Assembly (NCBI GenBank): GCA_029204225.1
Contig: CM055107.1
Span: forward strand, 7,964,472-8,028,471
Reading direction: 5' to 3'
Source of the DNA: Diphasiastrum complanatum
Taxonomy: Eukaryota; Streptophyta; Lycopodiopsida; Lycopodiales; Lycopodiaceae
Length of the DNA: 64,000 bases
Of the stretch, positions 1-11,819 are shown in pieces (position 1 is the first letter of the stretch; each line of letters begins with the position of its first letter). The notes below the pieces were generated by a model, which saw nothing but the letters and a program-made list of their open reading frames with translations, was not told where the DNA came from and searched no databases. The position numbers and the translations under genes are program-made.

Positions 1-304
1 ATTTCCTTGGTTTAGAGTAAACTTCAAACTCCATTTGGTTTTATTACTCATACTTATTGCTAAAGTCCATCCTTGAAAGCTTCTGAAGATGCCCTTATCC
101 CTTAGTGTGTCCACACCAACTACACTTTTTTTATTAATGAAGTTAGATAGGAAATGAAGCCTGAGTTTTTTTACCTATTTCTAGGTTGAAATGATTTTCA
201 AAGTACCTCCAAACCGAGCTAGTTCCTTTTAGCATACATTCAAGAAAGAAATAGGAGGAACAACTTGTCTTCTACATTCCTTGGCAACTTAGCACTTTCC
301 ACGT

Positions 305-818
305 GTAACTCAAAGCAATATTCATTTTTTTAGCATTTTCTTTTGGTTTTGGGTACTTCCATTGGTAGTGTGCATGAATGTCTTACTCACTTGTAGAGAT
401 GTATTACATTACTAATTGAAGATCCTCCTTGGATCAATGTATCATGCTTAGATCCGCTAGTCCTATCACCATCTCTTTCTCTCCATATACAATCCTAGCC
501 ACTATTCTAGTCTCACCTCTCATTAACTTTGAAAGTAAGCTTTATAATAAAAGCATCAAAGGTAACTCAAAGCAATATTCATTTTTTTAGCATTTTCTTT
601 TGGTTTTGGGTACTTCCATTGGTAGTGTGCATGAATGTCTTACTCACTTGTAGAGATGTATTACATTACTAATTGAAGATCCTCCTTGGGATCAATGTAT
701 CATGCTTAGATCCGCTAGTCCTATCACCATCTCTTTCTCTCCATATACAATCCTAGCCACTATTCTAGTCTCACCTCTCATTAACTTTGAAAGTAAGCTT
801 TATAATAAAAGCATCAAG
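305..818. repeat. Tandem duplication, ~257 bp x 2
   Basis: A segment beginning with 'gtaactcaaagcaatattc' at 305 is repeated almost exactly from 562. The only difference I see is one extra G (ccttggatc versus ccttgggatc). Both copies end in 'ataataaaagcatcaa'. There is no coding potential. The near identity suggests a recent duplication or an assembly duplication. Confidence 0.9.
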
Positions 819-964
819 GTCTTTGTAAACGCATTCATTACACAACTACATACTTTATAAACAAGTGTGCAATGTTAAGCTGAATTTAACATGTAAACCA
901 ACCCCCAAGCATGTCAAGCAAGTAGGTGGGGGTTTGAGCCTACATCATTATGTTAGGAAGTTCT

Positions 965-1209
965 CCCTTTTCCAACTCATCCCATTGTCCTTGACACAAC
1001 TTGTCTTTGAAAGCAAGGTTCAAAAGTGACAAGTGAGGTTCATGCTTGAGAACTAGCATTTTGATTGATTTATGTGTCCTCCAAGTCCTTTCCAACTCAT
1101 CCCATTGTCCTTGACACAACTTGTCTTTGAAAGCAAGGTCCAAAAGTGACAAGTGAGATTCATGCTTGAGAACTAGCATTTTGATTGATTTGATGTGTCC
1201 TCCAAGTCC
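965..1209. repeat. Tandem duplication, ~120 bp x 2
   Basis: The unit starting 'tccaactcatcccattgtcc' occurs at 971 and again at 1091, with a few substitutions and a short indel near the end of the unit. An antisense open frame through it (940-1284) is repetitive only because the DNA is duplicated, and is not called as a gene. Confidence 0.88.
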
Positions 1210-2218
1210 TTTGTAAAAGAAATGATATAATATTACATGCCTTTGGCATGTATATAAAAGATGAATACTACCAAGGTTAACCATTAAGGTGATAACTTGG
1301 GTTCCATGCCAATGACATTATGAAGGGGATTTTACCATGATACCTCCATCATTTAATGATGGAACTTGACTTCAAAGCCAATGATATCATATTGGGGATT
1401 TGTTTCTCTCCTTAGTATTTTATATCTTTACTTCCATGATCACAAATTGTTTTGCAATTTGCAAGATATTTCAATAGTTTATGATGAGAGGCCATGATAC
1501 TTGAGAAATAAGTTCCAAGTGGAGCCCCTTTCATTGCCACAAAAACAAATTTGCATATGAAACCCTTAAATCTTATATGGGAGGCATGGGGAAATCAAGC
1601 TATCATCTACTTAAGGCTATTATTAGTTCTAACTTATTCCTATTTAAAAATTAAGAGTGATATTGTATGTTTTTTTCAGACACTATTTCATCTAGCTTTA
1701 TAATGTACAGCATGTAGACTTATATCACATAGTAAGGCCAAGCCAAGAAGCACAAAGCTCCAAGTGTCCACTCGTACATGGTTACAATTCAAAGTTCAAT
1801 GGTGACTGGTGTAAAGGACATGATCATCAAGTTTAAAAAATCATATATTGTCATTCCAATAATTATTTTGGAGAATAATATTGACTCCTACCTTGAGCTA
1901 CAATAGTGTCAATAAGAGAGTAAATGTTGTTGATTTTTTTATATAGTAGCTTGACATGAAAACAATTCATATTGTATTTTTACCAGATATTTAATTTGCA
2001 CTAGCATTGTTATGTACATGCAATGTATAGTATGTAAAAATAGCATATTTCTAGCCTAGGAATATGTACATCCTCGGTTGGTTCTAATTAAGATGGAGCT
2101 CGAGGCTCTGAACATTGACAACGCAACAGTTGTGATTCAAGCCAATGCATTTGTGGATGTAGTAACAATTTTTCGCTAACTCAACTGATTTCAAAGGGCG
2201 AAATCTTAATTTCCATGA
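1210..2218. other. No gene seen
   Basis: AT-rich sequence with no open frame that resembles a protein family, no RNA gene and no clear repeat boundary. Confidence 0.6.
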
Positions 2219-2340
2219 CAAGGTCCAAGGCCCTTACATTGGCCAAAGGGTCACAAATGAGGCTCCTCTCCCTTAAAATCAGGTCTAAGGCCCTTACATT
2301 CGCAAAAGGGTCACAAACTAGGCTCCTCTCCCTTAAAATG
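2219..2340. repeat. Tandem duplication, ~60 bp x 2
   Basis: Two adjacent units both contain 'aaggcccttacatt' and 'aggctcctctcccttaaaat', with a handful of substitutions. The open frames on both strands here are products of the duplication. Confidence 0.85.
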
Positions 2341-2376
2341 AAGAGCCCGTTTTGTTTTATGGGCATATTCATTGCT

Positions 2377-2452
2377 TCTTGGTTTTCAAGGGAAGGCTCA
2401 AACTTGAGACCAAAGAAACTTTGGATGTCAAGTTAACCAATTGAGCCAACCC
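2377..2452 (-). mobile_element. tRNA-derived SINE-like fragment
   Basis: The minus strand reads a tRNA-like A box (TTGGCTCAATTGGTTAAC) and, about 40 nt later, a B-box-like GTTTGAGCC. A close relative lies at 28636-28710, with the same order of boxes and the same flank (cttggtttycaagg). Shared flanks outside the boxes argue for a dispersed SINE rather than a tRNA gene. No acceptor stem can be formed. Confidence 0.5.
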
Positions 2453-2826
2453 CCTTGGGTAACCTTTCTGGGAAGATTACTTCACAACCTTTTGCACAAG
2501 TTGAGCAAATCATAGTTGTATACTTTAAGATTTGTGCAGTTTCCAATTCTATTGCATATATTATAAGTGTTAACATTATGATTGTTCAACGGGAAGATTC
2601 TTAGAATCTCTTGAAATGTTTGAGTACAGTTCTAGAAGCTGTAACGTTCTAGAAGCGATAGACAATTAACAAAATGAAAAACATTGCAATTTAAAAGGAT
2701 CTAATAAATTGAAACAAACTAATTTTCAAGCTGAAACTGAAGTGATAATACACCTCACCTTTTAACCCATAAAAAATATCGCAATAAATAAGCTATCTCT
2801 GGAGCCTGCATTGTATTTTGCTTTGG

Positions 2827-2828
<2 letters not shown>

Positions 2829-2880
<52 letters not shown>

Positions 2881-2947
2881 AAGAAAGAAAAAGAGAAAAA
2901 AGAAGAAGAAGAAGAAGAATAGGAGGAGGAGGAGGAGGAAGAAGAAG
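2829..2947. repeat. Compound microsatellite (GA)n-(GAA)n-(GGA)n
   Basis: About 25 GA units are followed by A-rich purine sequence, GAA units and GGA units, all purine on the plus strand. It lies roughly 600 bp upstream of the ORF at 3556 and could be in its promoter or 5' leader. The long Ser/Leu-rich open frames on the minus strand are artefacts of this tract. Confidence 0.95.
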
Positions 2948-3555
2948 CTTGGACAGATCGAGGCAATAGATCGTGTGAAATAATATTTTTCCAACAAATC
3001 CAGCTGCGGGTAAAGTTTCTAACTTTTCTATTGCGATGAACTTCATGGAATAAAGAGAATTGGTTTGTTCTTTGATTTGAGACGATTAGCATTTTACAGT
3101 GAAGATGTTGAATTGGAGCTTACGCTAGGGTTTGAAAATGTGTAACGTTTGCTAGAATTTTTGAGTTGTGGCTTTTTTATTTTAACTTTGCGGACCTTTC
3201 TTGTTTTCTTTTGAGGAGCATGTTCTTTGGCGCTTGACTTTTCATGTACGTTGTGGCTGTTCTTTGATGTGAAGTTGCTCCAAGGGTTCAGTTCTTAAGA
3301 ATTTGATATAGTGATTTTATCTGGGGTTTTTTGAAAATTTTAATGAACAATTTTGGGGTGACTTCATCTTGGCTTTGAACTGAGCATCGGTGCTTTGCTG
3401 TTGTGTCATGGAAGCTTTGGTGGTAGGATTTGTGTCAGTTGCTTTTGATGCGTGCACAGAGATTTATTTCCAATTAAATTGTATATTAGACCTCTTTTCG
3501 AACTCTTATTTGATGTAGCATATGACAAACCATAGCAGGTGTTCGGAAAATTACA

Positions 3556-3960
3556 ATGAGCGATTGGCACTTTGTTTTTCTTGTAATTTTGTTCGTCGGC
3601 ACAGTAGCCCTTGCAACAAGTGCACCGCAAAGGGAGGGGGGAAACTTATCTTCAGGAGGAAGTATTGAAACCCTTGACCGGAGCAAGGAAGTGGAAGGGG
3701 ATAAGCCGGCTGAAGCGAGTTCTGGAATTTCATTCAACCTTATGCAGTTTCCGACAGAAACTGGGAAAAACAGACAGCAGTTTATTCATGACATTGTGAA
3801 GAGGGATAAGCAACGGTTACAGTATTTTGCAAGTCGGATTGAAAGGGCGAAGTCTGAGAATAGCCACAATCAAACTCCCAAGCCGAAGGGCTTAAGAGTG
3901 GTTAAAGTTGAAAATGGAGGTTCAGAAGAAGAACAAACTGAAAAAACGAGCAATTCTTGA
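3556..3960 (+). CDS. Small predicted secreted protein, unknown function
   Basis: A 134-codon ORF. Residues 1-22 form a good signal peptide: a short charged start, a hydrophobic core FVFLVILFVGTVALA, then a small-residue TSA site. The mature part is hydrophilic. A central amphipathic stretch near residues 75-100 (HDIVKRDKQRLQYFASRIER) is reminiscent of the propeptide helix before plant pepsin-like aspartic proteases, but no catalytic DTG/DSG domain follows in any frame. The C-terminus is rich in Glu, Lys, Ser and Asn. It could be a small secreted protein, a precursor of a signalling peptide, or an orphaned first exon of a protease gene. The intron-free frame and the purine microsatellite upstream fit an expressed gene. 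I do not recognise the family. Confidence 0.5.
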   Translation: MSDWHFVFLVILFVGTVALATSAPQREGGNLSSGGSIETLDRSKEVEGDKPAEASSGISFNLMQFPTETGKNRQQFIHDIVKRDKQRLQYFASRIERAKSENSHNQTPKPKGLRVVKVENGGSEEEQTEKTSNS

Positions 3961-5392
3961 AGCACTGATTCGAATCAATCAAGTATTGTGAGCTACTGGA
4001 GACTATGCCCTGATGGCTGTTTGTGTAAGATATTTGAATATCGTAAGTTAAATTATGTGAATATATGGAATATCAGTGAGTACAATTGGCCCAATCTCTA
4101 TGCTGCTGTATATTACTAGGAGATTAACCTAGCTCGCCAACTTTTGTACTGGTCTGCAACGCAGTATTTCATTTTGTCTTTACAGCTTCTGATACATCTC
4201 TATAATAGCGTGATTATTATTTGTAAAGCTGAACTGCAGTTTACAACTTTACGCATCCATCTTGCTGCACATGAGGGTGTCAGTTTTCAATGGGCTTATG
4301 AAGTGATCAAACAAGCTAGTGGCCCGAAAGTCTGTAGATCGAGGCTTGCTAGTTGTTTTACTCTGAGCTTTATTTGATAACTGTGCTACTTGTCGTTCCC
4401 CATGCACTTTGCTCCTTCAAGAAAAGGAGACGACATCTATGCACTCAGAAAAGTAGCATAGACATAGCTTATTACCACGAGAATATGCTTGGACAATGTG
4501 AATCACTTTTTTTCAGCTAACAAGGAAGCTTGGTTAATTTTAAGCATCTGTGGAAAGGAGGAATCGTCAGCTTGGGTGATCTTTTGTGAGGAGCCGGCTA
4601 AACCCTTGACTAAGGTCACAATATGAGATTTAGACTTAGGGCACGAGGACCCATTCTTTTAAGCTCTAAAGGAAACACAAGAAAACAAATTATTTTCAGA
4701 AACCTGTGATGGGTATGGAAAAAAAGCATTTCGATTTACAATTCTAAAAAATAATTCAACGTACCGGTCACCAGCGTTTAAGTGCCTCATCAAAAAATTT
4801 CCTCGTGTAGTCGGATCTTCATTAAGTCACTTTCAAGTATGTAAAGATATATCTTTTTGTCAAGGGCTTTTATCGGAAAATATGTGATTATACTATTTTT
4901 AATGAACTACAAACTATAATTTGCATAGAATGGTTAAGCATAAAAAATAGTGCAGACAAAAATGAAAAAGCATTTGGGCAGAAAATGAATATTTGTCGAT
5001 CTACGTGACATTCAAAATAGGGGTCTTTTTTGGATTCAAAATTCCTCTAATGATTCACTGCTACTTTTTAAAGCACATAACCTTGCACTTTAAAGGTAGA
5101 TGATCCTTTGTTAACTTTCTCAAAAGTTCAAAAAAAAGCTCGATAAGTTTTTGGCCCGTACAACTTTTCGTAAAATAAAATATGTGTTTTGACATGTCTA
5201 TTCTCTAAATATCAGCAGAATTAATTGGAGGACGAACCTTGATCAAAGACATTTTGAAACAATCTTGAAGCTGCAAAATGGTTGTTAATAAGTTACAAGG
5301 TTAAAGGATAAAAGTTGGAGTCAAATTTTTGAGGATTTTAATACATTAGAAATAGTAATAAAAAACAAACATCAACTCACAAAAATGAGAAC
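3961..5392. other. No gene seen
   Basis: Probable 3' UTR of the gene at 3556, then AT-rich intergenic DNA. Short ORFs such as 4144-4377 lack family features. Confidence 0.6.
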
Positions 5393-5602
5393 CCAAACCA
5401 ACCTATGCCGAGCATAGGTCTTGGTGGGAACAATACTAGACATAGCTTTCATTGCAATCTATGTCGGACATAAGTCATCAGTTTGAGAGCTATGGAATAC
5501 ATAGCTATCACCTTCACCTAGTATGTATGACATATTTCGAGGTGGGATCTATGTTTGACATACATCCCACTAAAACCTATACTTGGCGTAGTTGTGCTTG
5601 GA
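5393..5602. repeat. Cluster of four to five short palindromes
   Basis: Position 5401-5419 is an 8-bp-arm hairpin (ACCTATGC-cga-GCATAGGT), extendable outwards through 'accaa'/'ttggt' with one bulge. Others are ATGTCggaCAT near 5461, GCTATG-gaata-CATAGC near 5490, and a long one near 5543-5572 with outer arms GTGGGAT/ATCCCAC and inner arms ATGT/ACAT. Several share an ATGY-n3-RCAT core. Confidence 0.7.
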
Positions 5603-5837
5603 GTGATGGGAGAAGGAATGACGATTCGATAAGTCGAACTATCGAACGGAGTGGAACGAACATTCTTTCCTAATGCATGACTACGCCTATCAATAATTGA
5701 ACAAAGCTATAATGACATAAGTCAGTTCAATCTTTTAGCAACTAACTTTGAAATCATTAGTACTAAATTGATTTCGGAGTCGAACAATTTAAGAGTTTGA
5801 AGTGATGTATAGAATATTGCAGCGTTGAAGTAATAAT

Positions 5838-5995
5838 GGATCAGATGCAACAATAAGAGATTTGTCTATTACAAATGACTACAGAGAAGCATACATTCTG
5901 ACATGATACAGAACACAATAAGAAAATAGATTGATTCAGTAAGTAGCATGTACAAATCAGATGATGAGAGCACAAAGCAATAGCGGATATAAACT
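5838..5995 (-). repeat. Dispersed repeat, inverted partner at 43255-43412
   Basis: The stretch containing 'agcatacattctgacatgata' and 'attgattcagtaagtagcatg' matches the reverse complement of 43255-43412 over about 150 bp with scattered differences. It is probably part of an LTR-type repeat; the ends are not resolved. Confidence 0.75.
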
Positions 5996-6678
5996 GTGAA
6001 ATTTTCAGCAGTTCACACGTGTGGGGAAATTTGTGAATGATCTTACTAAGCTTTGTGTTTGCACGTAGAACATTGTAGATTGAAAATCAAGATCTAATTC
6101 TAGATTCTATGGCTAGATCACAATCTAGCATGCTAATAATCAATAGTTAATTACTTTCACACGTGTGAGAAAAGTACAAACAATATTAATGTATGGGAAA
6201 GGCCTTCTCCTCGAGTTAAAGAGAGAATGGGCAATTCAAGCTTACAATGAAAAAATCCAAATTGACAAGAGAATATCTTCTATGCTCGATTCATCATCAA
6301 AATTGTGAGGAAACTCACATACATATATAATGGATGGGACTAGCTCGAAGTAGATCAGCCCTCAAATTTTATTGGTGCACTTCTAGGAGTAGTATCTACC
6401 AAAAATTTGACACCTACCACTTTGAAATGCAACTTTAACTACATTTTTTTTACATGTGTCACTTTCTAGATTACATATGTACAAATATGCATGCATGTGC
6501 CAATACAAGTCTTAGTTTGATTTGCATATCACACTTGCATATTAAGTGACTTGAGTTTTTACTAGGCCAAACCTATGCTTGATGAAGGAACTTTTACTTA
6601 AAGGTTTGGTTACAACTACAACAAAATAAGTGCTATGGATCAAAAGACTACTTTTTGAGCTAAAGACTATCAAGGAAG
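5996..6678. other. AT-rich, with two CACACGTGTG palindromes
   Basis: No gene. CACACGTGTG occurs at 6014-6023 and 6158-6167. Neighbouring Copia fragments suggest decayed LTR sequence. Confidence 0.5.
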
Positions 6679-6861
6679 ATGATGATCAAGTGTGATAATA
6701 TTTTGGCACAAGCCATTGCCAACAATCCATTATTTCATACAAGGAACAAGCACATCGAAGTTGCACACCATTTCGTGAGAGAGAAGCTCATTGGAGGAGA
6801 GATCTATTTGGAACATATTGATACAACATCATGTATTGCCGATCTATTCGGCTTTACATGA
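6679..6861 (+). pseudogene. Copia RNase H C-terminal fragment
   Basis: Sixty codons match the end of Copia RNase H: CDN, then NPLFHTRNKHIEVAHHFVRE, then LEHIDTTSCIADLF. The intact element in this window has the same order near residues 1231-1283. It is in the opposite orientation to the neighbouring Copia pieces at 6945-12243. The upstream domains are missing and the end is broken after DLF. Confidence 0.85.
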
Positions 6862-6944
6862 TGAGAGAGATATGCTATCTTGTTTTTCAGAAAGCCAAAA
6901 TATTAGATTTCCACCAAGATATATGGCATATGCACTTGTAGAAT

Positions 6945-7070
6945 TTCAATCCACTTTGTCACTAGCAAAATCCGAGTCTAAGTAGCCAATGATTGACAGA
7001 TCTTCACTCTTGTAGAACAAACCATAATCATAAGCTGAAGATATGTATCTTAGTACCCTTTTGGCCATTA
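6945..7070 (-). pseudogene. Host Copia copy: RNase H start
   Basis: The minus strand encodes MAKRVLRYISSAYDYGLFY, then L-x-I-I-G-Y-L-D-S-D-F-A-S-D-x-V-D. This matches the RT/RNase H junction of Copia elements (YISG..DYG..Y, GYSDSDFAGD). It continues the older element whose RT piece lies at 12029-12243; the element at 7071-12028 separates the two. Confidence 0.8.
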
Positions 7071-7747
7071 TGTCGCGAACGGGTTTAGTTTATCGCAAAC
7101 GATTTTGTTTCTTTTGAATTTTCTTAGGCGGAAGCTTGCAGGATCCTGGACACGCAACTATAGATATCATTCTGGCAATAAAGACGACGGAAGACAAGGA
7201 GATGCACAAGATTATCAGTGTCTCACTCGTTGGCGGCTTGACACTCTGCTCCTTCGCTGTGTTCTGCTCGTTGGCAAACTTTCATCCACAGCTATTTCAT
7301 TTCTATTCTTTTTCTTTTCTGCTCTACTCACGTACACTCTCTGTGTATTCTTTTTTATCTGGAAAAAATGTTTATATCTCCACTGTGTGGAGTTTACAAG
7401 ATAGCTAAACAGAGAATTACAAGAGTAGTTAACACTAATCAACTAATCAGTTACTCTTCGTTATTGCTAGCTGTTTCAGTTGAGCATGAAGTTTAAGACT
7501 CCACGCCCGTTGAGCTACCAATTGGCAGCGTGAAAGATTTTCTTCCGACTCTTTCGTTTCATGTCGTTTCGTGTCTTTTTGGTCCTGGAGGCATGTTTGA
7601 CTTTCACGAATCATTCGACCTTCGAGTTTCGCTTTGCTTCGTGTCTTAGAGTTTTTGAGGAGCGTTGACTTTCGTGAATTGTTCGCCATTCGACCTTTTC
7701 TTCTCTTCACACCGCGACAAAGTTGTAGAAGTTCACCATTTCTAACA
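7071..7747 (-). repeat. 3' LTR of the degenerate Copia element
   Basis: It begins TGTCGCGAACGGG on the plus strand and ends TTCTAACA, so the minus strand starts TGTTAGAA. A pyrimidine run, the complement of the polypurine tract, follows directly (ctctctcttg). Compared with the other LTR it lacks about 14 bp and about 39 bp. Confidence 0.85.
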
Positions 7748-10700
7748 CTCTCTCTTGAACCTTGCAGCTTTGCACGTTTAATCCAATTGTCTTTCTTTGC
7801 TTTGCGAAGAGTGGCTTGTCGAGTGGCTTCGTGAGCAGATCTACAATCATGTCTTTAGACTTTATGTACTGGACCTGGAGCTCTCATTTCGAGATCAAAT
7901 CTTGAATGTGATGGTACTTCAGAGGTATGTGTTTTGTCTTTGAATGCAAGACAGGACCCTGGGACAGATAAATGGCACTCTGAGAATCCATCATCATTGT
8001 GCATGGTCTTCCTTGTCGTATCCCAATTGCCTCCAGCATCATCTGCAGCCAAACTACCTCGTTCGCCACCTTTGAAGCTGCGACGTATTCAACTTCGCAA
8101 GAGGATTGAGCTACCAAGGTTTATTTTTTGCATATCCAGTTGATTGCTGCTTCGCACGCTATTGAACAGCCTCCAGTTACGGACTTGCTGTCATCTTTGC
8201 AGCTCACCCAACTTGCATCACTGTAGTGGTGTAGCTCAAATTTTTTTCTTTTATTTTCTGCTCTGTAGGTTAATCCCATATTTTGGGTACCCTTTAGAAA
8301 TTGCAGGATTTGTTTCATCATTTGCCAATGTGCCATTCCAAGATTGGAAGAGAATTGGCTTAAGGCATAAACAGAGAAAGGTAGATTGGGTCTGGTACAA
8401 ATTGTAAGGTACATTCAGACTACCGATTAGATTTTGGTAGGGTATACCTTCCATCTTCTGTTTTTCTTCTTCTATTTTTGAGAAATCCTACTTCGTCAAC
8501 TTGGCTCCAGCTATCATTGGTGTGGCCTTTTCTTTGCAGTCTGTCATGCGATACTACTTCAGCACCTTTCTGGCATATTCAGACTGACTCAAGTGCATTT
8601 CGTCTTTTATTCGATCTCTTCTGATCTCTAGCCCGAGGTATTTTGTTGCTTCTCCTAGATCTGTGATTTCATAATTCTCAAAAATCTGACTCTTTGTGTC
8701 ATTGATTAGCTTCAAAGAGTTACCTATCATAAGGGAATCATCCATGAAAATAGTCAGTATCACAAAATCTTTTCCTACTCTTTTTATGTGGACATTACAG
8801 TCTGGTTGTGTAGGATTGAAGTCTAGAGACTTCATAAGACCGTCGAGCTTCTTGTACCAAGCTCGTGATGCATGCTTTAGACCATAAATGCATCTCTGCA
8901 ACCGTCAGACATATTGTCGATTGTCGAAGTCTTCAAATCCTTCAGGATGCTTCATGAAGATTTCTTCCTCTAGATCTTTGTGGAGAAAGGCTGTCTTCAC
9001 ATCAATCTGGTGAATTTTCAGATTGTGTTGTGTAGCATATACAAGAAGCAGTCGTATGCTTGTCATCTTGACCATCGACGAATATGTGTCGAAATAATCA
9101 ACACCATATCTTTGTGTGTAGCCCTTCGCGACAAGCCTTGTTTTGTAACGGCCAACATTGTCATCTGATTTCATTTTCTTCTTGTACACCCACTTGTAGT
9201 CAACGATCTTTATATTTTCTGGCAGTGGCTCTAGTGTCCATGCCTCGTTTTGTCTCATCGACTCTATCTCCTCTGACATTGCCTGCTTCTTGAATTCTCC
9301 CTCGGGACTCTGGATAGCCTCTTGGTATGTTGTTGGCTCTTCAGTGAAGCTGCAGGACTCGAATTGCGCATCTTCGTTCCATTGAAGATTGTCCATATAT
9401 AGATCTGGAGGTCTTCTTTGTCTTGTTGACCTTCGGGGTTTGTTTTGTCGCTACTTGATTGTTTCTTGTTCGTGGGGTTGATCTTCTGCTTACTGCTACT
9501 CTGGAGTCTGTGGCTCAACATTCTGACTTGACGTCTGTCCTCGATCTCCGTCTTGAATTGGTAGCGGTGTGAAGATCTCATGGCCATTCTCATCTTTTAG
9601 TCTAGGGAATGTGGACTCATCGAACTTCACATCTCTACTCAAAACAATTTTTTTTGTGGTTGGATTGTAGAGTCTGTATACTTGTAATCCGTTCAAGTAT
9701 CTGACCATGATTGTTTGCTCTGATTTATCATCGAACTTGTTTTTTTTTTTTTTTGGAATGTGCTTGTACACGTACATATGATAGATCTGGCTTTCTACCT
9801 ATCGACATTTCGTACGGTGTCTTGTTTTCCAGTGCTGTCATTGTTGATATGTTCTGCAGGTGTACTGCTGCAGCTATTGCCTCAACCTAGAATTGACTTG
9901 GCAATCCAGCCTGTGCCATCATGCATCTAGCTCCTTCGACTAGCATCATGTTTCTTCTTTCCGTGACACCATTATATTCTGGTGTGTATGCAGGAGTGAA
10001 TTGATGCTCTATTCCCTGTTCTTGGCAGAATTTTGAAAATTCTTTGCTCTTGTACTGACCTCCATTGTCAAATCTGATGATCTGAATCTTCTTTGAGGTG
10101 TGTCGCTCTGCAAATGCCACGAACTTCTTGAAAGAGTCAAACACTTCAAATTTCTTCTTTAGGTAGTAGATCGTAGTCATCCGGCTTGAATCATCTATGA
10201 ACGTCAGAAAATACCTCGATCTTGAGAGCGAATCCATTTTCATCGGTCCACAGACATCTGAGTGGACGAACTCAAGAACTTCTTTGGCTCTTCTTCCCTT
10301 ATGTGTGAATAGATTCTGATGTTGTTTGCCTTTTTGACAGGCTTCGTAGAACTCAATATCGGGTCTTGATATCTTAAGACCTATGACTATGTCTTTCTTT
10401 CTTACACATATCATACAGGCTCCTCATGTTCAGATGATACATTCTCCTGTGCCAGAGCTGATCTTCAGAATTGCTATCAGAGTATGCTATTAGATTTGCT
10501 GATTATCTTGGCTTGGTAGAGGTTTCCTTCTCTGCATCCAACCATCAGCAATTTGTTTGTAGTTTTCTCGATCATGCGACATGTATTGCCATCGAATAAA
10601 ATCCGAATTCCAAGATCTGCCATCTTGGAGACTGATAGCAGGTCTTTTCTTAATGAAGACACGTAGAGTGCTCCTGGCAGCTCTGCTTGACCTAAAAGTG

Positions 10701-11696
10701 TCTGTAGTTGTAGAGTCCCGATGCCTTTGACATCGTGTCTGCTCCCATCACCTAGAATCATTGCTATGTTATTTTCGAGTTCTCTAAAGTCGATCAAGAT
10801 TTTCTTGTTGCAGGTGATGTGTGATGTTGCTCCTGAATCAATGGTGTAGCTCATTGAAGCTTCATTAAGTATTGTGAAGGCTTCATCACCTCTATCTACA
10901 TCTTTAGATGACTCTGCAGCATTTGCTTTCTCAGTCTTGTTCTTTCTTTTTGGGTTGAATATGCAATCGTTTGCAGAGTGCCCCTTCTATTTGTAGTGCA
11001 TGCAAGGTATTGCTGGATTGAACCAGCATTTGTTGGCTGTATGGCCTGGTTTGGTTTGTGACAGTGATCATAGGAAGAAGATTGTTGATTCAAGGACTTT
11101 GTCTTGTCGAATCTAGGTTTGTTCTTATTCTTCTTCTTCTCTTTTGTGAAGAGGGCTTTCTCTTGATCATTGCTTCCTTCTCCTTCGTCCCTCATTAGTC
11201 TCTCATCAGCGACAAGATTGATTGTTTTGTCGAATGTCATATATGGTAGACTCAGTATGAGCATTCTCAATGGCTGATAGGATGAAGGTAGAGACTTCAT
11301 GAAGTACATCAACTGTTGTGGTGCTGGGACCTGGTGCTTCTGTCTTGATGCAGAAAGTTGAGCAAAGATCATTCAGATCTTCTCAACGTGCTGGTCTAAT
11401 TGGTTGCCATCCCATCGTATGGATTGTAACTGATTGTGAAGATGCATCATTGAAGCTGTAGTCCTCACCTCGTGCTTCTGTTTTGATTTTTCCCATGCTG
11501 CATAGCTGCTTTCGCAGTCTTCAATCTGCATGAGTAGATCTTCGTTGATGGACAAAACGATGATCGCCATTGCACTCTCATCCTTTCTGATCCATTCAGC
11601 TCTCCTCAAGTCCCCCTCTGGAGGCTGCACCTTTGAGAGTTCGGTCACCGACCAGATGCCTTCGTCCTTAGAAGTGTTTTGATTTTGAATTTCCAT
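7748..11696 (-). pseudogene. Broken Copia gag-pol polyprotein
   Basis: Read on the minus strand, gag starts at 11696 (MEIQNQNTSKDEGIWSVTEL). Degenerate zinc-knuckle Cys residues lie near 11000-11050. The protease active site is TIDSGATSH near 10840. The integrase has HSDVCGPM, RFDNGGQYKSKEF and EYNGVTERRN (9890-10320). RT carries YKTRLVAKGYTQ near 9120 and IFMDDS at 8745-8760, in place of the usual YVDD. RNase H carries SYSxAS and SxCEVEYVAAS (7990-8240), and the end has DLLTKPL. At least six frame changes or stops separate these pieces, so no polyprotein can be made. The dispersed decay fits an old insertion. Confidence 0.92.
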
Positions 11697-11807
11697 ATCC
11701 TGTAGTTTGCGCCATCAAGACTGATTGTTACTCTTATCTGTATTGTTGTAGTCATATTGTGTTGCCAAGATAATCACTGCTCAGATATCAGTAGTGATAC
11801 CCTGTTG

Positions 11808-11819
11808 GCTCTAATACCA
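11808..11819 (-). other. Primer-binding site, tRNA-iMet type
   Basis: The minus strand reads TGGTATTAGAGC directly after the 5' LTR. It differs at one base from the 12-nt TGGTATCAGAGC site complementary to the 3' end of plant initiator tRNA-Met, as used by many plant Copia elements. Confidence 0.85.

Noticed and set aside
2755-3092. Minus-strand ORFs rich in Ser, Leu and Phe
   Set aside because: They are translations of the GA/GAA/GGA microsatellite and have no other features.
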